From the NCBI RefSeq assembly GCF_030505615.1, contig NZ_CP129992.1, forward strand, positions 372,001-436,000: DNA of 64,000 nucleotides. Reading direction: 5' to 3'. The stretch's first letter is position 1. Every line of letters starts with the position of its first letter. Source of the stretch: Salinibaculum rarum. Lineage in GTDB: Archaea > Halobacteriota > Halobacteria > Halobacteriales > Haloarculaceae. Shown here one piece after another: positions 58,480-64,000 of the stretch. Below the pieces are notes generated by a model, which was not told where the DNA came from, did no database searches, and saw only the letters and a program-made list of their open reading frames with translations. The translations under genes were made by a program, and so were the position numbers.

Positions 58480-59283
58480 ATGGCAAGTCTGAGGGACCTC
58501 GGGCTCTCCGAGTACGAATCTCGCGCGTACCGCTCGTTGCTCCGAACGGGGCCGACAACTGCAAAAGAGTTGTCCCGTGCGAGCGACGTGCCGATGGGGC
58601 GCATCTACGACGTGCTCAACAGCCTGGAGACCCAGAATCTGGCCCGGAGTCAGAGTGCGAGTCGCCCGAAAAAGTACGTCGCCGTCGAACCCGAGACGGC
58701 ACTCGACCGGTTGCTCGCCGACAAGAAACGCGAACTCGAAGAGCAGGCCGACCAGTACGAGGAGATCGTCGACGAACTCGGGGGCGAACTCGAGGCTGCC
58801 GAACCGGTCGACGAGCCGTTCTGGACCGCCGCCCTCGGGCCCAGCGAGGCCACCGACCTGCTGGTCGAACGGCTCACGGCCGCCGACGACAGCATCGTCA
58901 TGGTCGGCAGCGAGCCGACCCCACAGTTCGACCTCAGCGAGATGGGCGAAGAGATTCTGGACGAACTGGAGGCGGCCCTCGACCGGGGAGTCAGTGTCTC
59001 TATTTTGCTGCGGCCGGAACTGGTCGACTCACTGCCGGAGAGTGTCGGCCGACGCTATCGCACGTACCTCCAGAACCGGGAGGGGTTCGAGGTCCGCACC
59101 AGCCCGAACGTCACCGGCACGTTCGAACTGCTCGACACCGTCGAGGTCTGCATCGAGATTCCACACCCGCTCAACGCCGGCAAGACCTTCGGCGTCATCG
59201 ACTTCAAAGACTCCGAGTTCGCCGCCGACGTCCTCGAAGCGTTCCAGCCCCGCTGGGAGGACGCAAAGCCACTCGAACTCTAA
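58480..59283 (+). CDS. TrmB-family transcriptional regulator
   Basis: A 267-residue regulator. The N-terminal winged helix spans about 1-70 ('LGLSEYESRAYRSLLRTGPT', 'AKELSRASDVPMGRIYDVLN'), a coiled coil covers about 80-110, and the C-terminal ligand-binding domain runs about 115-265 with 'DSIVMVGSEPTPQFDL' and 'GVSVSILLRPELVDSL'. TrmB proteins control sugar or central carbon metabolism by effector binding. The downstream TAXI-TRAP operon begins 171 bp later with a palindrome at its promoter, so control of that transporter is plausible but unproven. Confidence 0.9.
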   Translation: MASLRDLGLSEYESRAYRSLLRTGPTTAKELSRASDVPMGRIYDVLNSLETQNLARSQSASRPKKYVAVEPETALDRLLADKKRELEEQADQYEEIVDELGGELEAAEPVDEPFWTAALGPSEATDLLVERLTAADDSIVMVGSEPTPQFDLSEMGEEILDELEAALDRGVSVSILLRPELVDSLPESVGRRYRTYLQNREGFEVRTSPNVTGTFELLDTVEVCIEIPHPLNAGKTFGVIDFKDSEFAADVLEAFQPRWEDAKPLEL

Positions 59284-59406
59284 GGACGGGCCCCACGAGA
59301 GCAGCGTCCGAACCCGAGGTTCCCGAAAGCGGGAGCCAGCCAAGACGGTCTGCGAGTGCGAGCGTGTACATGACCGACAGCGACCGGTCGATGACGGCTC
59401 GGCATG

Positions 59407-59430
59407 AGTATTTTGTGCACAATACTTATT
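59407..59430 (+). promoter_or_regulatory. Palindromic operator and TATA-like box of the TAXI-TRAP operon
   Basis: AGTATTTTGTGCACAATACT (59407-59426) is an imperfect 20-bp palindrome with perfect core TTGTGCACAA (59413-59422). TACTTATT (59423-59430) directly follows and lies 25-32 bp before the ATG at 59455, matching a TATA box. A regulator bound here could block or recruit TFB/TBP. Confidence 0.55.
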
Positions 59431-59454
59431 TACGGCCGTTTGGAACAAAGTACC

Positions 59455-60399
59455 ATGGTAGAACATCAGACTCGGCGGAGAGTACTACAGGCGCTCGGTG
59501 CGGCCGGAGTTGCCAGCCTCGCTGGCTGTGGCGGCGGCGACAACGAAAGTCGGCTCTCGTGGCACGCCGGTGGGACCGGCGGGACCTACTTCCCGCTTTC
59601 GAACGAAATCAAGACCATCGTCGAGGAGAACACGGACTTCGGGCTGAACGTCCAGTCGACGGGGGCGAGCGTCGAAAACGTCGGCAGCCTCGCCGACGAA
59701 ACTGCGGACTTTGCACTCATCCAGAACGACGTCGCGTACTTCGCCAAAAACGGCACCGGTATCGACGCGTTCCAGGACAGCGCAATCGAGAACCTCCAGG
59801 GTGTCGCAACCCTGTATCCCGAGACGATTACGATTGTCACGCTTGCAGAGACGGACATCGAGACACTCTCGGACCTCAGTGGGAAGACTATCAACACGGG
59901 CGACCTCGGGTCGGGAACGCAGGTCAACGCCAACCAGATTCTCGAGGCGGTCGGCATCACCGACTACGACGAGCAAAACGCCGGCTTCTCGCAGGCCTCC
60001 GAACAACTCGCCAACGGCGACATCGACGCGGCCTTCGTCGTCGGTGGCTGGCCCGTCGGCGCTATCGAGGACCTGGCAAACACCAACGACGTCCGCATCA
60101 TCCCAATCGAGGGTGACAACCGCGAGACGGTCAAGGACGCGGCGTCGTGGTTCGCAGACGACACCATTCCGGGTGGCACGTACAGCGGTATCTCCGAGGA
60201 CGTCAATACCGTCGCCGTCCAGGCGATGATTGCGACCCACTCCGGCGTGGCCGCCGACACCGTCGAGACGATTACCGCGGCTATCTTCGACAACGTCGAC
60301 GACCTGAGCATCAAGACGGACTTCATCTCTGCAGACAGCGCCCAGGATGGGATGTCCATCGAGCTCCACGAGGGCGCAGCCGCGTACTTCGACGCCTAG
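59455..60399 (+). CDS. TAXI-family TRAP transporter substrate-binding lipoprotein
   Basis: A 314-residue exported binding protein. 'MVEHQTRRRVLQALGAAGVA' gives a Tat motif (RRR) and hydrophobic core, then a lipobox 'SLAGC' with anchoring Cys. The mature domain shows 'SWHAGGTGGTYFPLSNEI', typical of TAXI proteins (TRAP-associated extracytoplasmic immunogenic), 'GVATLYPETITIVTLAETDI' and 'INTGDLGSGTQVNANQILEA'. It captures organic acids or amino acids for the fused permease encoded downstream. The ATG at 59455 follows the TATA-like box TACTTATT by 25 bp. Confidence 0.92.
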   Translation: MVEHQTRRRVLQALGAAGVASLAGCGGGDNESRLSWHAGGTGGTYFPLSNEIKTIVEENTDFGLNVQSTGASVENVGSLADETADFALIQNDVAYFAKNGTGIDAFQDSAIENLQGVATLYPETITIVTLAETDIETLSDLSGKTINTGDLGSGTQVNANQILEAVGITDYDEQNAGFSQASEQLANGDIDAAFVVGGWPVGAIEDLANTNDVRIIPIEGDNRETVKDAASWFADDTIPGGTYSGISEDVNTVAVQAMIATHSGVAADTVETITAAIFDNVDDLSIKTDFISADSAQDGMSIELHEGAAAYFDA

Positions 60400-60430
60400 A
60401 TTTTACCCCCGCGGCCGTTCTTATCAGTCC

Positions 60431-60931
60431 ATGTCCCGACTACAAACGACTCACAAGCGTCTGGCGATAGTCGCCGTCGTTCTGGCAGTCGTACTCACCA
60501 CAGTCGCAACAGCGGCGCCGGCCGGTACAGTCCTCGTCGTCGAGGACATAGAGACCGGCGAGCGCTACCTCACCGAACCTGTCGAGAGTGGCACCACAGT
60601 TGGACTCGAGTACACCCACAGCGTCGAGAAAAACAGGGTGTACGACGGGTACCGCGTCGACGGGGAGACGCTCGTGAACACGCGAATGGAGTTCGAATCC
60701 TACGGCTGGGGGCTCCCGTCGCGGGTCAACGTCACTACCGTCAACGGAACGTTCGTCTACGACCCACCGGAGCCGATTGCCGAGTTCGACACGCTTTCGG
60801 TATCGCCAGGTCGTATCGCCGACCACAGACTCACTGTCGGGACCGAACAGTACGACCTGGTCGAACTGACGGACGCAAACGACGTCCGTATCTACGTCGA
60901 AACGCAGTCGGTACTTGACATGATCACATGA
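60431..60931 (+). CDS. DUF1850 protein of the TAXI-TRAP operon
   Basis: A 166-residue protein with an N-terminal signal or anchor helix (about 10-30: 'RLAIVAVVLAVVLTTVATAA') and a DUF1850 beta-sandwich ('VESGTTVGLEYTHSVEKNRV', 'TRMEFESYGWGLPSRV'). DUF1850 genes typically lie between the binding protein and the fused permease of TAXI systems, and their products are probably extracytoplasmic helpers. The ATG at 60431 starts 31 bp after the upstream stop; the stop overlaps the permease start (ATGA). Confidence 0.88.
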   Translation: MSRLQTTHKRLAIVAVVLAVVLTTVATAAPAGTVLVVEDIETGERYLTEPVESGTTVGLEYTHSVEKNRVYDGYRVDGETLVNTRMEFESYGWGLPSRVNVTTVNGTFVYDPPEPIAEFDTLSVSPGRIADHRLTVGTEQYDLVELTDANDVRIYVETQSVLDMIT

Positions 60932-63669
60932 GCACCAACAACAACAACGAACAGAGTCCGGACGACGGTGTAGAGGCAGAGCTATCCAGGGAAGAGGCGG
61001 ACGAACTCCTCGAAGAGATAGAGCGACGGCGCTCACTGACAGGGCTTGCTGCCCTCGCCGTCGCGACGGTCGGGATTCTCTTCTCGGTGTTCCAGATGTG
61101 GCTTGCCGCGAAGAGTTTCACCGCGACAGTCTGGATTCCGATCGTCGGCGACTGGCAGATTTCCCTGCAACTCCTGCAGGCAAACGCCATCCACGTCGCC
61201 TTCGCGCTCGTGTTGACCTTTCTGATGTTCCCGGCGAGTATGGGCGATGGGTTCGTCGTCCGCCGTCTCGGCAAAATCGTGCCGGCGGTGGCGTCGTCGC
61301 TCGGCGAGGACAATCCGGTGACGCGCGCGCTCGATAGAGTTCGTGGGTTCTTCCGCTGGCTTGTTCTCGACCCCAACCGGAGTCGGGTCACGCCGTTCGA
61401 CGTGCTCTGTATTCTGACCGCGTTTCTCTCCGCGCTGTATTTCCTGACGGACTTTAGGGAGATTCGCAGCATGCGCGTTTTCGGCCTCACTTCCGGCCGG
61501 TCGCTCTCCGAGATGATTCCGCTTCTCGAACCCGTCGTCGGCGGTCTCCCTATCATCAGCGACTACTCGGTCGCCTTCATTCTGGGCGTGCTCGGCGTCT
61601 TGCTGGTGCTCGAGGCCACTCGGCGGACGCTCGGACTCCCGCTGATGCTTATCGTCGCCTCGTTTATCGTCTACGCCCGGTGGGGCTATCTCATCAGCGG
61701 TGGCACGCCGTTTCTCGGCCTGCTCGCGATTCCGGAACTCACCTGGCCCTCGATTATCCAGAACCTCTGGTACAACACCGAAAACGGGGTCTTCGGTATC
61801 CCGGTCACCGTCTCGGTGCAGTTTATCTACATCTTCATCCTCTTTGGAGCGTTCCTGGAAATGAGCGGTGCCGGCCAGTGGTTTATCGACCTCGCGTATG
61901 CGGTCACTGGCAGTCGCAAGGGCGGCCCCGCCAAAGCCTCCATTCTGGCCAGCGGCTTCATGGGGACGATTTCGGGCTCCTCGATTGCCAACACCGTCAC
62001 GACCGGCGCGTTCACGATTCCGCTGATGAAACGGTCGGGCTACTCCCCGGAGTTTGCCGGCGCCGTCGAGTCCTCGGCCTCGTCCGGCGGACAGATTCTC
62101 CCGCCCGTGATGGGTGCTGCCGCGTTTCTGATGGTCCAGTACACGGCGACGCCGTTCCGTGAGATTATCATCCTCGCGACGGTGCCTGCGGTCGTGTTTT
62201 TCTTCGGCGTCTGGGTGATGGTCCACCTCAAGGCCACCCAGGAAGGAATCGGCGGTGTGAGCGACATCGACACGGTCTCGCTTCGCAAGCACATGAAAAA
62301 CGGCTGGTTCTACCTGGTCCCGATCTTCCTGTTGCTGTACTATCTCATCATCGAGCGACTCTCGGTCTCACGGTCGGCGTGGTTTACGCTGGTCGCTCTC
62401 ACCGCGCTCATCGCCTTCCTCTCGGCGTACAGCAAGGACACCCGCGGCATCCTCTTTGGCTCGCTCGCTACAATCGTCGGCGCGGAACTGGTCTCGCACG
62501 TCGTCGCCGGCGTCGCCGTCACCGGTCTCCTCACCGGTGCCAGCGGGGCGGGCATCCCGCTTGCGGACGCCGGCAACATCGTCGTCTCCCGAATGGGCTG
62601 GTACGCGATGCTCGCCGGTGTGGTGACGCTGCTGGTTCGCCCCGACCTCGATGCTGCCTTCCTCGAACTGAACCCCGAAATCCAGGACACGACCGAAGCG
62701 GCCAGCAAGAAGACCGGTCGCAACGTCGAGGACAACCAGCTGTTCCAGCTGGGAACCTTCGTCGTCAAGTCGATGGACGAGGGTGCCCGAACCGCGGTGC
62801 CGGTCGTCATCGCCGTCGCCGCGGCAGGCGTCATCCCCGGCGTCATCAGCGTCTCCGGACTCGGCCCGAACCTCACCTCGCTCCTGCTCGAACTGTCCGG
62901 TGGCTCCATCGTCGTCATGTTGCTCGTGACTGCCGTCGCCAGCATCATCCTCGGGATGGGGATGCCGACGACTGTCACCTACATCATCCTCATCTCGATG
63001 CTCGCTACGCCGCTCGTCGAGTTTGGCATCCCGCTGCTCGCGGCACACCTCTTTATCCTCTATTTCGGCGTCATCGCCGACATCACGCCGCCAGTCGCGG
63101 TCGCCGCCTACGCCGCAAGCGGGGTCGCAAAGTCCGACCCCTTCGAGACCGGGGTCAAGGCCTTCTCGCTGTCGCTGAACAAGGCAATCGTCCCCTTCGC
63201 ATTCGTCCTCGCACCGGGTATCGTCCTGCTTCGCGAGAAGGAAAACGCTGCACAACTTCCGATACGGGACCAGAACCGCGTCGTCAACTTCGCCGACCTC
63301 GCCGAACTCTCGTATTCGGTCCCCGAGGTTCTGATTCCGATTGTCGGGGTCTTCCTCGGCGTCATCGCACTCGGTGCGACGGTCATCGGCACGCTGTACA
63401 CCAGGGTCAACCGAAGCGAGCGCATCGGCTTCGCGCTGAGTTCGCTGCTGTTGATGGCACCCGGTCTGCTCTCGACGTCGGTCATCGACCTGGTCGGTGT
63501 CTTCGGAGTCGTCCTCAGTCCGGACCCGCTCCTGCTCGACCTGACGCTTCGCGGCATCGGCCTCCTCATATTCGCGGCGCTGACGATCAAAAACCGGCGG
63601 GAAGCGGCCAGCGAAGCCGCTCAACACGAGGGGACAGACACCGTCGACGAACAGACCGACCCGGCCTGA
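60928..63669 (+). CDS. Fused TRAP transporter permease (DctQ-DctM type, 4TM/12TM)
   Basis: A 913-residue integral membrane protein. A short acidic leader is followed by about 18 hydrophobic helices. The small DctQ-like part covers about residues 30-230 and the DctM-like part 240-800, with conserved 'FMGTISGSSIANTVTTGAFT', 'SSGGQILPPVMGAAAFLMV' and 'GMGMPTTVTYIILISMLATP'; two extra helices and a polar tail end the chain. It moves the ligand delivered by the TAXI protein using a Na+ gradient. The start overlaps the DUF1850 stop by 4 bp, so the three genes form one operon. Confidence 0.94.
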   Translation: MSTNNNNEQSPDDGVEAELSREEADELLEEIERRRSLTGLAALAVATVGILFSVFQMWLAAKSFTATVWIPIVGDWQISLQLLQANAIHVAFALVLTFLMFPASMGDGFVVRRLGKIVPAVASSLGEDNPVTRALDRVRGFFRWLVLDPNRSRVTPFDVLCILTAFLSALYFLTDFREIRSMRVFGLTSGRSLSEMIPLLEPVVGGLPIISDYSVAFILGVLGVLLVLEATRRTLGLPLMLIVASFIVYARWGYLISGGTPFLGLLAIPELTWPSIIQNLWYNTENGVFGIPVTVSVQFIYIFILFGAFLEMSGAGQWFIDLAYAVTGSRKGGPAKASILASGFMGTISGSSIANTVTTGAFTIPLMKRSGYSPEFAGAVESSASSGGQILPPVMGAAAFLMVQYTATPFREIIILATVPAVVFFFGVWVMVHLKATQEGIGGVSDIDTVSLRKHMKNGWFYLVPIFLLLYYLIIERLSVSRSAWFTLVALTALIAFLSAYSKDTRGILFGSLATIVGAELVSHVVAGVAVTGLLTGASGAGIPLADAGNIVVSRMGWYAMLAGVVTLLVRPDLDAAFLELNPEIQDTTEAASKKTGRNVEDNQLFQLGTFVVKSMDEGARTAVPVVIAVAAAGVIPGVISVSGLGPNLTSLLLELSGGSIVVMLLVTAVASIILGMGMPTTVTYIILISMLATPLVEFGIPLLAAHLFILYFGVIADITPPVAVAAYAASGVAKSDPFETGVKAFSLSLNKAIVPFAFVLAPGIVLLREKENAAQLPIRDQNRVVNFADLAELSYSVPEVLIPIVGVFLGVIALGATVIGTLYTRVNRSERIGFALSSLLLMAPGLLSTSVIDLVGVFGVVLSPDPLLLDLTLRGIGLLIFAALTIKNRREAASEAAQHEGTDTVDEQTDPA

Positions 63670-63707
63670 CGGTCACCGACCGTCCTTCGTTTCGAAACCT
63701 GCCTGGC

Positions 63708-64000
63708 TCAGTCGCCGTTGACTTCGCCTTGCAGGTCCGCCACCGTCGCCACCCGCTCTGCGTGGGCGTTGTGCTGGTGGATGGACTCGTCGTTCGACTG
63801 TTTCATCGTCACGATTGCGTCCTCGGGCAGGTTCGGGAAGTGCTCGACGACGCCCTCGGCCATGGCACGCACGCAGTCCTCGACGAACTTCGCGTCGGCG
63901 TGTGCCTCGTAGGTCATGTGGTCTTCGTCGGGGCGTTTCGCGAGGTTGTAGATGCGCGCGCTCATCGAGTCCCGGGCGACCTCGATGAGGTCGTTCAGGT
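63708..64000 (-). CDS. mptA: GTP cyclohydrolase MptA, N-terminal part beyond the window
   Basis: The frame is open to the window edge, giving the last 97 residues. '[20 protein letters not shown]' and '[20 protein letters not shown]' precede the family ending '[20 protein letters not shown]', in which the E-S-I-H-x-H-N motif is characteristic of MptA/FolE2. MptA makes 7,8-dihydroneopterin 2',3'-cyclic phosphate from GTP, the first step of archaeal pterin (methanopterin/folate-type) synthesis. The internal ATG at 63965 is not the start, because the upstream codons continue the domain. Confidence 0.9.
   Translation of the reverse strand, partial: LNDLIEVARDSMSARIYNLAKRPDEDHMTYEAHADAKFVEDCVRAMAEGVVEHFPNLPEDAIVTMKQSNDESIHQHNAHAERVATVADLQGEVNGD

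Overview
This 64 kb window is chromosomal DNA from a haloarchaeon (class Halobacteria). The evidence is the high GC content, the very acidic proteins, TATA boxes about 25-30 bp upstream of start codons (leaderless transcripts), and typical haloarchaeal families: CheF, HalX response regulators, a HalOD1 protein, a proteasome-activating nucleotidase, a bacterio-opsin-activator-type HTH protein and FttA/aCPSF1. No genus can be assigned from the sequence alone.

Layout. Positions 1-2 kb hold the edge of a taxis cluster: two CheF proteins on opposite strands around a CBS protein. Positions 2-9.4 kb carry ribosomal protein S6e, a dUTPase-like gene next to an IS200/IS605-type TnpB element, an alpha/beta hydrolase, a HAD phosphatase, an M29 aminopeptidase and a rhodanese lipoprotein. 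Aconitase (9.9-11.8 kb) is followed by a nested insertion: an IS66-type element with a frameshifted transposase sits inside an 80-bp miniature element. Positions 13.7-19.5 kb contain dUTPase, a HalOD1 protein, a DsbA-like protein, a carotenoid oxygenase and a sulfide:quinone oxidoreductase/DUF1641 pair. Positions 20-29.7 kb contain a putative nuclease-fold protein, a RecA-like protein, the termination nuclease FttA, a TrkA-type protein, a TFS-like protein, a solute:sodium symporter with a small membrane partner, tRNA-Arg and a membrane-anchored [2Fe-2S] protein. Positions 29.8-43.4 kb hold a glycosyltransferase, NurA, GpmI, TruA, an oligoendopeptidase, PAN, an IscU/SufU scaffold, a CAU tRNA, NikR and a HerA-type ATPase. 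Positions 43.5-56 kb are rich in signalling genes (Usp, a KaiC-like ATPase, HalX-PAS-HalX, CBS, a histidine kinase), together with NAD kinase, a DUF1998 helicase and squalene synthase. Positions 56-64 kb contain tRNA-Ile, FxsA, a DUF255 protein, TrmB, a complete TAXI-TRAP transporter and the end of mptA.

Most genes are ordinary core functions. The less ordinary material is small and mostly non-coding. (1) An 80-bp miniature element occurs twice; one copy is split by an IS66-type element with an 8-bp target duplication, and the other inserted exactly at a stop codon between two convergent genes. (2) A hairpin plus double T-tract plus GCAAGGAGTGGT-like repeat occurs in three convergent intergenic regions. 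(3) All three tRNA genes share a 3' trailer motif, and two have T-arm-derived inverted repeats further downstream. (4) TnpB is preceded by an unlisted 43-residue ribbon-helix-helix-like gene with a palindrome over its start codon. (5) Several proteins lack a canonical residue: a TFS-like factor without the DE pair, a kinase with a pseudo-receiver, and a PAN without the usual C-terminal Tyr.
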